Positions 36,029 through 44,704 of a stretch of DNA of 64,000 bases are shown here, in pieces (position 1 is the stretch's first letter; each line of letters starts with the position of its first letter). The notes under the pieces are model-generated. The model worked only from the letters and a program-made list of their open reading frames with translations. It had not been told where the DNA came from and did not search any database. This stretch comes from Flavobacterium indicum GPTSA100-9 = DSM 17447 (lineage in GTDB: Bacteria > Bacteroidota > Bacteroidia > Flavobacteriales > Flavobacteriaceae), in NCBI RefSeq assembly GCF_000455605.1, contig NC_017025.1, positions 744,001-808,000 of the forward strand. The letters are read 5' to 3'. The translations under genes were made by a program, and so were the position numbers.

Positions 36029-36897
36029 TGAACTACTTTTTAAGACATATTTTAATTATTTTAGGAATTGTTGTTGTTTCGGCTTTTGCTTTAGATTTTA
36101 TTTATACTAGTGTGTATAAAAGTGAATCGCAACGGAATAAAATACGATATGTTTTAAATGGAAAACCTGAACAATATGATTTAATTATTTTAGGTTCTTC
36201 CAGAGCTAACAATCATTTTGTGACGGATTTGTTTGAAAAGAAAGGAATTAAAACCTACAATTACGGTATGAGTGGTTCGCGTTTACAAGAAACAGCTTTG
36301 TTTTTACAATTGTTTTTTGAAAAAGGTTTTAAAACCAAAAAAGCTATCGTTGAGGTAGATTTAAATATTAATTCGGATGGTTTTTCAGATGGAACAAGAG
36401 CTTCATTTTTGCCTTATTTAAATTCAGAAAAATTAGTATCGAGTTATTATGATACAATTCCCAATGCTTTTGAATTAAAAAACATACCTTTTTACAGATA
36501 TATTAAATATGAGGCTAAAATAGGTTTTAGAGAAATGTTCTTTTCTTTTTATAAACGAAAAACCAGTTTTTTAGCTAATGGTGGTTTTTATGCTCTTTCA
36601 GGTGTAGGAAAAAATATGGAATACGATTTAACGAGTTATAAACCCAAAAGGAATAAAAGCTACGAATTAATTAAACAAATCTGTAAAAAGTATCATGTAG
36701 AATTAATAACAGTAACAACACCCATGTGTTCTAATACAAAGAATAGTGAATATTTTAATCAAGTAATTCAATTGTATCCTGAAATATATAATTTGGAAAA
36801 TGTGATAAACGAAGATAAATATTTTTCATCGTGTGGACACATGAATGAGGAAGGAGCAAGAAAATTTACTAATTATATAATTAATAAAATGTTCTAG
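36028..36897 (+). CDS. Membrane-anchored SGNH-type protein, second of tandem pair
   Basis: A 289-residue paralogue of the preceding protein, collinear throughout: an N-terminal helix (residues 5-25), LIILGSSRANNHF with S58 at the same position, YNYGMSGSRLQET, a shared middle (IPFYRYIKYEAKIGFRE), TTPMCSNTKNSEYFNQ and SSCGHMNEEGARKFTNY near the end. All putative catalytic blocks are retained in both copies, so both may be active, perhaps on different hydroxyls or sugars. It directly overlaps the first copy by one base. The pair follows an MBOAT gene, supporting a role in O-acylation of the glycan. Confidence 0.72.
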   Translation: MNYFLRHILIILGIVVVSAFALDFIYTSVYKSESQRNKIRYVLNGKPEQYDLIILGSSRANNHFVTDLFEKKGIKTYNYGMSGSRLQETALFLQLFFEKGFKTKKAIVEVDLNINSDGFSDGTRASFLPYLNSEKLVSSYYDTIPNAFELKNIPFYRYIKYEAKIGFREMFFSFYKRKTSFLANGGFYALSGVGKNMEYDLTSYKPKRNKSYELIKQICKKYHVELITVTTPMCSNTKNSEYFNQVIQLYPEIYNLENVINEDKYFSSCGHMNEEGARKFTNYIINKMF

Positions 36898-38163
36898 ATG
36901 AAGGTTAATTTTTATAAAAAACTATATAATTGGTCCTTAATAGTATTCTCATTAATTTATATTCTATTAATTTATTACTATAATTATAAGAAAAATTTTT
37001 TTTTACATGATGGCGATAATTATAGAGGCAAGTTTTTAGAATTTTATCAAAACGGCTATTATAAAAGTGTATCAGAAGGGACTAGTATTTTATATAACTT
37101 AGTTATCTATCCTTTTTATTTGTTAACTAAAGATATAGTAATTTCAATTTTTTGTGTCAATAGTATTTCTCACTTGCTTATAATTATATTGTCGTTTAAA
37201 ATCTTAAAAAAGTTTAAATCTAAAAATACTCTATTGGTTAGTCATGTATGCCTTGTATTTTTTTTCTACTTAATAAACTCAAATTATTTTGCTACGGGTA
37301 ACAATGATATTTTTTTAGGGGTTTTAATAGTGTTCTTTTTTTATATCATTTTTGGTTTTTTAAATAATGAATATTCCTTAAAAAAGAATATACTATTGGG
37401 ATTAATAATTGGTTTGATATTTTCAACCCGAGCTTCGGGGATTTTCATTGTCCCGATATATATGTTGTTTTGTGTTGTCCATTTTATTTTAAATAAAAAT
37501 TCTATCAAACAATTAGTAGTTACTCCATTAGTAGCTTTAATTGTTGTATTTGTTTTTCATTTTCCTTCAATTGTAGAAAAACATAAATTAAGTTTTGAAG
37601 ACAAAAGTCCGAGTGGGTATTCTGTAAATTGGATACAAAGAAATTACTTGGGTCTTAAAAAAATTGAACTAGGAAAAGAAAACATGCATAGAGATGCCAT
37701 TTGGAAAAATACAAAATTTGAGGAAGTTCAAACATATGTTGATCAAAATGGCGATGCATCGTTACCTAAGAGTTTTTTTGAATTTATTACCAAAGATCCA
37801 ATATTAGCCATTAAAATTACAGCTTACAATATAGGTCATATAATGATTAGGGAAATTCGTTTTTTCGGTTTTTTATTTTTAGTGATTTTTTATCCAATTC
37901 TTGACTTTTTTAAAGAGAAAAAAATGGATAGAAAGTACTTTTCAGTCTATGCATTTTATATTTTTTGCGCATCAATAGCTTTCTTAACTTTAACTTTTGT
38001 TGAATACAGATGGTTTGCAGGTTATGAAGTTTTAATTCCACTGTCGTTTCTTGTAATTTTAAAAGACAGAAAATTTAATGAAAATAAGTATTATTTAGTG
38101 TTGTCACTAAATTTAATTTTTATAACATTAGCAAATTTAAAAAGTTTAATTACTCTAATTTAA
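36898..38163 (+). CDS. Polytopic membrane protein, GT-C glycosyltransferase candidate
   Basis: A 421-residue protein with about 10 hydrophobic helices and a long extramembrane segment near residues 230-300. The loop after the first helix has FLHDGDNYRGKF with D38 and D40, a typical location for the acidic pair of GT-C transferases. FSTRASGIFIVPIYML in a later helix-loop also recalls GT39/ArnT-like proteins. No exact family was recognised. It starts immediately after the SGNH pair and overlaps the ATP-grasp gene by one base. It probably acts on the periplasmic side of the membrane, adding a side-chain sugar from a polyprenyl-phosphate donor, possibly one made by the GT2 at 39298. Confidence 0.5.
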   Translation: MKVNFYKKLYNWSLIVFSLIYILLIYYYNYKKNFFLHDGDNYRGKFLEFYQNGYYKSVSEGTSILYNLVIYPFYLLTKDIVISIFCVNSISHLLIIILSFKILKKFKSKNTLLVSHVCLVFFFYLINSNYFATGNNDIFLGVLIVFFFYIIFGFLNNEYSLKKNILLGLIIGLIFSTRASGIFIVPIYMLFCVVHFILNKNSIKQLVVTPLVALIVVFVFHFPSIVEKHKLSFEDKSPSGYSVNWIQRNYLGLKKIELGKENMHRDAIWKNTKFEEVQTYVDQNGDASLPKSFFEFITKDPILAIKITAYNIGHIMIREIRFFGFLFLVIFYPILDFFKEKKMDRKYFSVYAFYIFCASIAFLTLTFVEYRWFAGYEVLIPLSFLVILKDRKFNENKYYLVLSLNLIFITLANLKSLITLI

Positions 38164-39272
38164 TGAAAAAACTAGCCATAATAGGAGCAAGTTATTTGCA
38201 ATTACCTCTAGTGCAAAAAGCAAATGAAATGGGTATTGAAACGCATTGTTTTGCATGGCCAGAAGGTGCAGTTTGTAAAGAAGTAGCAAATTATTTTTAT
38301 CCAATTTCAATTTTAGATAAGCAGGCCATTTTAAAGCAATGTTCAATTATTGGAATAGACGGAATTACAACAATTGCAACGGATATGGCAGTTCCAACTA
38401 TTTCTTATGTGGCAAATGAATTAGGATTAGTAGCTAATTCTGTATTTTCTAGTATGGTTTCAACAAATAAAGGAGCTATGCGTGAAATCTTTGAACGTTA
38501 TAATTGTTCTATTCCTAAATTTCAAAAAATTAAAAGCACTCAAGAAAAAATTAAAACTTTTCAATATCCACTAATTGTAAAACCCGCAGATCGTTCAGGA
38601 AGTCGAGGTGTTTCAAAAGTTGTGGATGAAAATTTATTAAATGATGCTATTGAGTACGCAATTAGTGAATCATTTTCAAAAGAAGCTATAATTGAAGAAT
38701 TTATTGATGGCGTTGAAGTAAGTGTTGAAACTATTTCTTGGAATGGAGAACATTATATTTTAGCAATTACCGATAAGACTACAACTTCAGCACCACATTT
38801 TGTAGAGTTGGCTCATCATCAACCAAGTAATTTAACGGCTGATATTCAAAAAAAGATAAAAGAAGAAACGATAAAATGTCTCAATGTTTTAGATATAAAA
38901 TACGGAGCTAGTCATTCAGAATTTAAAATCAATGCTAATGGCGAGGTGGTTGTAATTGAAGTTGGTGCCAGAATGGGAGGTGATTTTATAGGTTCACATT
39001 TAGTACAATTATCAACTGGATACGATTTTGTAAAAGGTGTTATAGCTATTGCACTTGGTACTTTTGAAAAGCCCGTTATCAGCCATCAAAATTTTTCAGG
39101 AGTTTATTTTTTAAGTAAAGAAACAGAATGTATTTTGCCTTATTTTAAAAAAAGTAATGAATTTGATGTTGAAAAATTAATACAAAATGAAGATTTACAA
39201 TTCTTGCAAAATAGTAATGATCGTTCTGGCTATTTAATATACCAATCAAATCAACGGGTTAATTTGATATAA
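38163..39272 (+). CDS. ATP-grasp family ligase
   Basis: A 369-residue protein. The N-terminal KLAIIGASYLQLPLVQKANEMG and GITTIATDMAVPTISYVANELG form the preATP-grasp domain. PLIVKPADRSGSRGVSKV near residues 138-155 is the ATP-binding loop, followed by AIIEEFIDGVEVSVETIS and VVVIEVGARMGGDFIGSHL with metal-binding residues. ATP-grasp enzymes form carbon-nitrogen or similar bonds through acyl-phosphate intermediates. Next to an aminotransferase and acetyltransferase for a 4-amino sugar, it might couple a carboxylate (an amino acid or hydroxy acid) to that amine. This role is inference; the family is clear. Confidence 0.8.
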   Translation: MKKLAIIGASYLQLPLVQKANEMGIETHCFAWPEGAVCKEVANYFYPISILDKQAILKQCSIIGIDGITTIATDMAVPTISYVANELGLVANSVFSSMVSTNKGAMREIFERYNCSIPKFQKIKSTQEKIKTFQYPLIVKPADRSGSRGVSKVVDENLLNDAIEYAISESFSKEAIIEEFIDGVEVSVETISWNGEHYILAITDKTTTSAPHFVELAHHQPSNLTADIQKKIKEETIKCLNVLDIKYGASHSEFKINANGEVVVIEVGARMGGDFIGSHLVQLSTGYDFVKGVIAIALGTFEKPVISHQNFSGVYFLSKETECILPYFKKSNEFDVEKLIQNEDLQFLQNSNDRSGYLIYQSNQRVNLI

Positions 39273-39276
39273 TTAA

Positions 39277-39284
39277 TATATTTG
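39277..39284 (+). promoter_or_regulatory. Candidate internal -7 element before the GT2 gene
   Basis: TATATTTG matches TAnnTTTG in the 25-base gap after the ATP-grasp gene, 13 bases before the ATG at 39298. The nearest upstream TTG (39264-39266) is only 10 bases away, so the -33 spacing is poor. Confidence 0.3.
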
Positions 39285-39297
39285 TTTAAAAAAGAGT

Positions 39298-40224
39298 ATG
39301 CAATTATCTGTAGTTTCTACCTTATATAAATCTAAACCATTTTTAGATACTTTTATTGATGAAATTCAAAAAGCAATTCACGACATAAAAATAGCTGAAT
39401 TTGAATTACTGTTTGTAAATGACGGATCTCCAGATGATTCTTTAGCTTATTTAATCGAAAGAAAAAAAGAAATTCCACAAATAAAAATTTTAGATTTAAG
39501 TAGAAATTTTGGACATCATTATGCCATGCAAGCCGGATTGTCTCATGCTAAGGGCGATTTAATTTTTTTAATCGATAATGATTTAGAAACACCACCAAGT
39601 ATTTTGATTGATTTTTATAAAATAATCAATGAAGATAATTCTATTGATGTTGTTTATGGATTTCAAGAAGTTAGAAAAGGAGGTTTTCTCGAAAAGCAAT
39701 TCGGAAGTATCTTTTGGAACGTTATTAATAAATTATCAGATACTAAAATTCCACATAATATACTAACCGAACGTTTGATGACCAAACAATATGTTGATAA
39801 ATTACTGGAATTAAACGATGCTAATTTGTTTTTAGGTGGAATGTTTTATTGGGTAGGATTTAATCAAAAAGGTGTTCCAGTTAAAAAAGGCGTAAGGAAA
39901 GGAGCAAGTACCTATACTTTAAAAAGAAAATTACAATTAATGCTTCATGCCGTTACTTCTTTTTCAGGTAAACCTTTGGAATGGTTGTTTTACTTTGGGT
40001 TAACAATTACTTTCTCGTCTATTTTATTTTTGATATATTTAATTATACAAAAAATTATTCATCAAGAGGAAGTTCAATTAGGTTGGACTTCAATTGTGGC
40101 TGTAAATGTTTTGATATTAGGAATAATTTCCACATTTTTGGGAATAATTGGTATTTACTTGTATAAAATTTTTAATCAAGTTCAGGGAAGACCCAATAGT
40201 ATAATTAAAAAAATTTATGAATAA
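39298..40224 (+). CDS. Glycosyltransferase family 2, polyprenyl-phosphate type (GtrB/DPM1-like)
   Basis: A 308-residue GT-A protein. LSVVSTLYKSKPFLDTFIDEI starts the fold, LFVNDGSPDDSL is the nucleotide-binding region, LSRNFGHHYAMQAGLSHAKGD and LIDNDLETPP carry the signature and D-x-D of polyprenol-phosphate hexosyltransferases. Two C-terminal membrane helices (about 230-255 and 265-292) match GtrB/ArnC. Such enzymes charge undecaprenyl phosphate with one sugar, which a GT-C enzyme then transfers in the periplasm; the GT-C candidates at 36898 or 25348 could be its partner. The gene overlaps the following acetyltransferase gene by eight bases. Confidence 0.85.
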   Translation: MQLSVVSTLYKSKPFLDTFIDEIQKAIHDIKIAEFELLFVNDGSPDDSLAYLIERKKEIPQIKILDLSRNFGHHYAMQAGLSHAKGDLIFLIDNDLETPPSILIDFYKIINEDNSIDVVYGFQEVRKGGFLEKQFGSIFWNVINKLSDTKIPHNILTERLMTKQYVDKLLELNDANLFLGGMFYWVGFNQKGVPVKKGVRKGASTYTLKRKLQLMLHAVTSFSGKPLEWLFYFGLTITFSSILFLIYLIIQKIIHQEEVQLGWTSIVAVNVLILGIISTFLGIIGIYLYKIFNQVQGRPNSIIKKIYE

Positions 40225-40849
40225 GATTTTAGCTGTACTTGGAGCGGGAGAGTTAGGGAATCAAATTGCGCATTTAGCGGTAAGTGATTCTCATTTTGAT
40301 AGTGTTGTATTTTTTGATGATTTTGCTGAATTAAATTCAGATACACAATTTCCAATTATAGGTAAATCTAATGCTATATTTGAAGCATATACAAATAAAT
40401 TATTTGACGCATTAATAATAGCCATTGGTTATAATCATTTAGAGAAAAAAAAAGAATATTTTTTTAAATTCAAAGATCAAATACCATTTGCAACAATTAT
40501 ACACTCAACATGTTGGATTGATGCAACAGCGATAATTGAACCAGGAACGGTAATTTATCCCAATTGTGTAATTGATAAAGGTGTGCAAATAAAATCAAAT
40601 ACGTTGCTTAATTTGTCTGTAACAGTTGCACATGATTCTATTATTCAAGAACATTCTTTTTTAGCTCCTAGAGTCGCAATTTCTGGATTTGTAACTATTG
40701 GAGAATGTTGTTTTATAGGAACAAATGCAACAATAGTTGATTCAATTAAAATTAGTAATTCTATAAAAATTGGAGCTGGGAGTGTTGTTATTCACTCACT
40801 AGAAAATAAAGCTTTTTATGCCGGTAATCCTGTTCGAAAAATTAGATAA
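40217..40849 (+). CDS. Sugar O/N-acetyltransferase, NeuD/PglD family
   Basis: A 210-residue protein with an N-terminal Rossmann-like domain (ILAVLGAGELGNQIAHLA) and a C-terminal hexapeptide left-handed beta-helix (about residues 95-200), ending AFYAGNPVRKIR. The presumed catalytic histidine lies in LSVTVAHDS. It resembles the pglD product at 13954 in architecture but is clearly diverged. Since it is followed two bases later by a WecE-like aminotransferase, the likely substrate is the 4-amino group of a dTDP-4-amino-4,6-dideoxyhexose; acetylation of nonulosonic acid (NeuD, LegH) is the alternative because neuBCA are in the same strand set. Confidence 0.78.
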   Translation: MNKILAVLGAGELGNQIAHLAVSDSHFDSVVFFDDFAELNSDTQFPIIGKSNAIFEAYTNKLFDALIIAIGYNHLEKKKEYFFKFKDQIPFATIIHSTCWIDATAIIEPGTVIYPNCVIDKGVQIKSNTLLNLSVTVAHDSIIQEHSFLAPRVAISGFVTIGECCFIGTNATIVDSIKISNSIKIGAGSVVIHSLENKAFYAGNPVRKIR

Positions 40850-40851
40850 TT

Positions 40852-41976
40852 ATGATCCCATTTAATAAACCCTACTTAACTGGTAAAGAAACGTTTTATA
40901 TTGAGGATGCAGTAAAAACGGGTAAAATTTCTGGAAACGGAAAATACACTCAATTGTGCCAAGATTTTTTTGAGAAAAAATATGGATTTAAAAAAGCATT
41001 GCTAACGACATCTTGTACAGATGCACTTGAAATGTGTGCAATACTAGCAAACATAAAAGAAGGAGATGAAGTAATAATCCCAAGTTTTACTTTTGTTTCT
41101 ACAGCAATTGCTTTTGTAAGACAAGGTGCAAAAATAGTTTTTGCAGATTCATGTGAAAGTAACCCTAATATGGATGTAGCAAAATTAGAAGCTTTAATAA
41201 CTTCCAAAACCAGAGCCATTGTTCCAGTTCATTACGCAGGAGTTGCTTGTGATATGGACAAAATAATGGCATTAGCTGAAAAATATAATCTACTTGTAAT
41301 TGAAGATGCTGCTCAAGCTATCGATAATTATTTTATTTCAAAAAATGGAGAAAAAAAAGCACTAGGAAGTATTGGTCACTTAGCGGCATTTTCTTTTCAT
41401 GAAACAAAAAATATTATTGCTGGTGAGGGCGGACTATTGGCTATAAACGACGAAAGATTTATACATCGCGCAGAAATTATCTGGGAAAAAGGAACGAATA
41501 GAGCTGAATTTTTTAGAGGAGAAGTAAATAAATACGGTTGGGTAGATACAGGTTCTTCTTTTTTACCTTCAGAAATTATTGCTGCTTTTCTTTGGGCGCA
41601 AATCGAAAATTTAGATGCTATTCAACAAAAAAGATTAAATCTTTGGAATACTTATTATGATCAATTAGTAAATTGGTCTAAGAGTAAAAATATAAAATTA
41701 ATTGAAGTAGAACCGTTTTCATGTAATAATGCACATATGTTTTATGTGGTTTGCGAATCACTTGAACAAAGAACAGCGTTAATTAAACATTTAAACCAAG
41801 AAGGTGTTCATGCAGTTTTTCATTACATAAGTTTACATTCTAGTCCCTATTACAATGAAAAACACGATGGTAGAGAATTAGTAAACAGTGATGCTTTTAC
41901 CAATAGATTGTTGCGATTGCCATTATTTTATGAATTAGAGGTTGAAAAGGTTATTCAAGAAGTTTTGAAATTTTAA
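40852..41976 (+). CDS. wecE: dTDP-4-amino-4,6-dideoxygalactose transaminase (WecE/RffA type)
   Basis: A 374-residue PLP-dependent aminotransferase closely patterned on E. coli WecE: MIPFNKPYLTGKETFYIEDA, TSCTDALEMCAILANI, VIVPVHYAGVACDMDKIMAL-like sequence, and SFHETKNIIAGEGG with the PLP lysine near residue 184. EKGTNRAEFFRGEVNKYGWVD is a WecE-specific block, and LPLFYELE closes it. WecE converts dTDP-4-keto-6-deoxyglucose to dTDP-Fuc4N. No rmlA/rmlB-like genes are in the window, so the keto-sugar would come from elsewhere. It is clearly a different branch from the PglE at 14598, indicating a second amino-sugar route. Confidence 0.88.
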   Translation: MIPFNKPYLTGKETFYIEDAVKTGKISGNGKYTQLCQDFFEKKYGFKKALLTTSCTDALEMCAILANIKEGDEVIIPSFTFVSTAIAFVRQGAKIVFADSCESNPNMDVAKLEALITSKTRAIVPVHYAGVACDMDKIMALAEKYNLLVIEDAAQAIDNYFISKNGEKKALGSIGHLAAFSFHETKNIIAGEGGLLAINDERFIHRAEIIWEKGTNRAEFFRGEVNKYGWVDTGSSFLPSEIIAAFLWAQIENLDAIQQKRLNLWNTYYDQLVNWSKSKNIKLIEVEPFSCNNAHMFYVVCESLEQRTALIKHLNQEGVHAVFHYISLHSSPYYNEKHDGRELVNSDAFTNRLLRLPLFYELEVEKVIQEVLKF

Positions 41977-41988
41977 AATAGAAACGAA

Positions 41989-43149
41989 ATGAAAATTGCT
42001 TTTTTAACATCTGAATATCCTCATGAAAAAACTGGAAATGCGGGAGGAATTGGTACAAGTATAAAAACACTTGCAAATGCTTTAACGAGTTTAGATCATG
42101 AAGTAAGGGTTATTGTATATGGTCAAAAAAGCGATGCTATTTTTAATGACGGAAAAATAATTGTTCATCAAATTAAAAATATTAAGTTTAAAGGTCTCTC
42201 TTGGTACTTTACTCAAAAAAAAATAGAAAAAAATATTAATCAATTACATTTTGAAGGTTTAATTGATGTGGTAGAAGCACCAGATTGGACTGGAATTACT
42301 TCTTTTATTAAACCTAAAAAATGTCCAATTGTTATTAAATTGCATGGAAGTGATACTTATTTTTGTTATTTAGACAAAAGACCTGTAAAAAGGTGGAATA
42401 TATTTCTTGAAAAAAGAGCACTGCAACACGCTAATGGTTTTATTTCAGTTAGTAAATTTACTGCTAATCTAACCAATCAATTGTTCAATCTAGAAATTCC
42501 TTTTAAAATACTACCCAACGGAATTGATAGCAATCAATTTAATGCAAATCATTCTACAAATGAATATAGTTCTGGAAAAATAGTTGTTTTGTATTTCGGA
42601 ACCTTGATTAGGAAAAAAGGTTTGTTAGAATTGCCACATATTTTTAATTTAGTCCATGAGCAAAATCAAACTATAGAATTGCACTTAATTGGGAAAGATT
42701 CTCCAGATATTATTTCTGGTAATTCTTCTACATGGCAGATGATGCAGGAACTTTTTACTCATAATGCTTTAGAAAAAGTTAACTATCATGGTGTCATTCC
42801 TTATCATGAGATGAAAAATAAAATAGCATCAGCAACAATTTGTGTTTTTCCAACTTTTGCAGAAGCATTACCTGTTTCTTGGTTAGAAGCAATGGCAATG
42901 GAAAAAGCAATTGTAGCTTCAAATATTGGATGGGCGAGTGAAATCATATCAAATCATAAAGACGGTGTCTTAATCAATCCTAAGGAACATCAATTATACG
43001 CTAATGAAATTGTAAATTTGATCAATTCTACTGAAAAGAGAATTGAATTAAGTAAGCATGCAAGAAGTACGATTGAACAAGAATTTAATATTCAAAAAAT
43101 TGCTCAATCACATATTGAATACTATAATGAAATAATTAAACATGATTAA
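41989..43149 (+). CDS. Glycosyltransferase family 4 (GT-B)
   Basis: A 386-residue GT-B enzyme. IAFLTSEYPHEKTGNAGGIGTSIKTL has the glycine-rich N-terminal loop, VIKLHGSDTYF the acceptor-domain motif, ILPNGIDSNQF the interdomain segment, and IVVLYFGTLIRKKGLLELPHIF plus the EX7E motif of TFAEALPVSWLEAMAMEKAIV the donor-binding half. It follows wecE by 12 bases and overlaps the next gene by eight. It could transfer the amino-sugar made by the wecE module, but this is only positional inference. Family is certain. Confidence 0.84.
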   Translation: MKIAFLTSEYPHEKTGNAGGIGTSIKTLANALTSLDHEVRVIVYGQKSDAIFNDGKIIVHQIKNIKFKGLSWYFTQKKIEKNINQLHFEGLIDVVEAPDWTGITSFIKPKKCPIVIKLHGSDTYFCYLDKRPVKRWNIFLEKRALQHANGFISVSKFTANLTNQLFNLEIPFKILPNGIDSNQFNANHSTNEYSSGKIVVLYFGTLIRKKGLLELPHIFNLVHEQNQTIELHLIGKDSPDIISGNSSTWQMMQELFTHNALEKVNYHGVIPYHEMKNKIASATICVFPTFAEALPVSWLEAMAMEKAIVASNIGWASEIISNHKDGVLINPKEHQLYANEIVNLINSTEKRIELSKHARSTIEQEFNIQKIAQSHIEYYNEIIKHD

Positions 43150-44671
43150 AATTATACATAATACTAAACATGTTGTAAAAGTTTTTTTAAATGAGACTTT
43201 AATTGATGTTCCTTCTAAAAAATTCTCAAAAGTTTTATTTTATATAGCAAATAAAAATCCTAATGAAAAAATAGTATGGATCGATAATCGTATAGTTCCT
43301 AATTTTAATTGGAATATATTACAAACTATTGATATTAATGATAAAGAGATTGTATTTGCAAGTAATAATAATGATTTATATTTAACTAATGATATTGGAT
43401 TTATTGATCAAAATAGTTTATTTAGAATTCCGAAAGAAGTATCAAGTTTTTCTTGGATGATTAGCGGAGATATTGGATTAGTTAAAGCATCATTAATAAA
43501 TAGAATTTCAATTAAAGATATTGAATTAAATGATTCACCTAATTATTTTTTACACTCTTTAGGAATTCAATTAATTAAGAATGGATTGTTTTGTAGAAGG
43601 GAACCAAAATTATTATTGAATGGAGACAAACAATTTAAGGAAAAAAAACTTAATAATTTTCAATTATATAAATTTGTAAAACAAAACTATAAAGTACATT
43701 GGATAATAATATTGTTTTATTGTCAATTAATCTATAAAAGAAAATTTAATTTAGCTCCTTTACTGTTTTCGTTGTTTATTAAAAAAAGGAAATTTTATTT
43801 TAATAATGTAAGTACTTCAAAATGTTTTGAAATTGATTATCAAAAGGTGACTGTAGATGTTCTTATTCCTACATTAGGTAGAAAAAAATTTCTTAAAGAT
43901 TTTTTAATAGATTTAAGTGAACAAACATTAAAACCCAAAAAAGTAATTATAATTGAGCAAAATGGTATTTTAAATTCAGAGTCTGAACTTGATTATTTAT
44001 TCAATGAACCTTGGCCGTTTGAAATAGTATTAAAATTTACACATCAATTAGGAGCGTGTAATGCTAGAAATATTGGTCTTGAATATATTTCTAATGATTG
44101 GGTTTTTATGGCTGACGACGATATTCGTATTTCAAATGATTTTTTAGAAAAATCTTTTTTGAATATTTTATCTCATAATTTTAATGCGGTTAATTTAAAT
44201 TGTCTACAAAAAGGTCAAGTTTCAACGTTTAATAATATACACCAAACTGAGATTTTCGGTTCTGGCGCTTCAATAGTAAAAACAGAAATTTTAAAAAACT
44301 GTAAATATGATATGAATTATGAATTTTGTTTTGGGGAAGATTTTGATTTTGGTATGCAAATAAGAAATCAAGGATTAGATGTTGTGTATTTGCCTGAGCC
44401 AATAATTCTACATTTAAAAGCTCCAGTTGGCGGTTTTAGAATCAAACCGGTTTTACCTTGGTCTAATGACGAAATTATACCAAATCCTTCACCAACTATT
44501 TTGCTCAATTTCTTAAAATATAAAACAAAAGAGCAGTTGCTGAGTTACAAAACTTTATATTTTTATAATAAATTATTGAAATCAAAACTAAAATTTTATA
44601 GTACCCTTAAAAAAGTAAAACTACAATGGGAAGCAAGTGAAATTTGGGCAAAAAAAATATTAGTGAAATAA
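43142..44671 (+). CDS. Two-part glycosyltransferase, C-terminal GT2 domain
   Basis: A 509-residue protein. The GT2 domain covers about residues 238-470: VDVLIPTLGRKKFLKDFLIDLSEQ, GACNARNIGLEYISNDWVFMADDDIRIS with the DDD metal motif, and YEFCFGEDFDFGMQIRNQG with the catalytic acidic pair. The first 170 residues have no clear motif but contain strand patterns such as KIVWIDNRIVPNF and WMISGDIGLVKASLI that resemble a degenerate GT-A domain. It is the last gene of region B and ends exactly where a strong bidirectional terminator begins. It overlaps the previous gene by eight bases. Function is a probable glycan transferase. Confidence 0.75.
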   Translation: MIKIIHNTKHVVKVFLNETLIDVPSKKFSKVLFYIANKNPNEKIVWIDNRIVPNFNWNILQTIDINDKEIVFASNNNDLYLTNDIGFIDQNSLFRIPKEVSSFSWMISGDIGLVKASLINRISIKDIELNDSPNYFLHSLGIQLIKNGLFCRREPKLLLNGDKQFKEKKLNNFQLYKFVKQNYKVHWIIILFYCQLIYKRKFNLAPLLFSLFIKKRKFYFNNVSTSKCFEIDYQKVTVDVLIPTLGRKKFLKDFLIDLSEQTLKPKKVIIIEQNGILNSESELDYLFNEPWPFEIVLKFTHQLGACNARNIGLEYISNDWVFMADDDIRISNDFLEKSFLNILSHNFNAVNLNCLQKGQVSTFNNIHQTEIFGSGASIVKTEILKNCKYDMNYEFCFGEDFDFGMQIRNQGLDVVYLPEPIILHLKAPVGGFRIKPVLPWSNDEIIPNPSPTILLNFLKYKTKEQLLSYKTLYFYNKLLKSKLKFYSTLKKVKLQWEASEIWAKKILVK

Positions 44672-44698
44672 AAAGAGAGCCTGTAAAGTCTCTCTTTT
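44671..44698. terminator. Bidirectional rho-independent terminator
   Basis: Perfect 9-bp arms AAAAGAGAG (44671-44679) and CTCTCTTTT (44690-44698) enclose a 10-base loop, with A- and T-rich flanks on both sides. It separates the plus-strand region B operon, whose last stop is at 44669-44671, from the convergent minus-strand gene ending at 44705. Confidence 0.78.
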
Positions 44699-44704
44699 TG
44701 TGGA

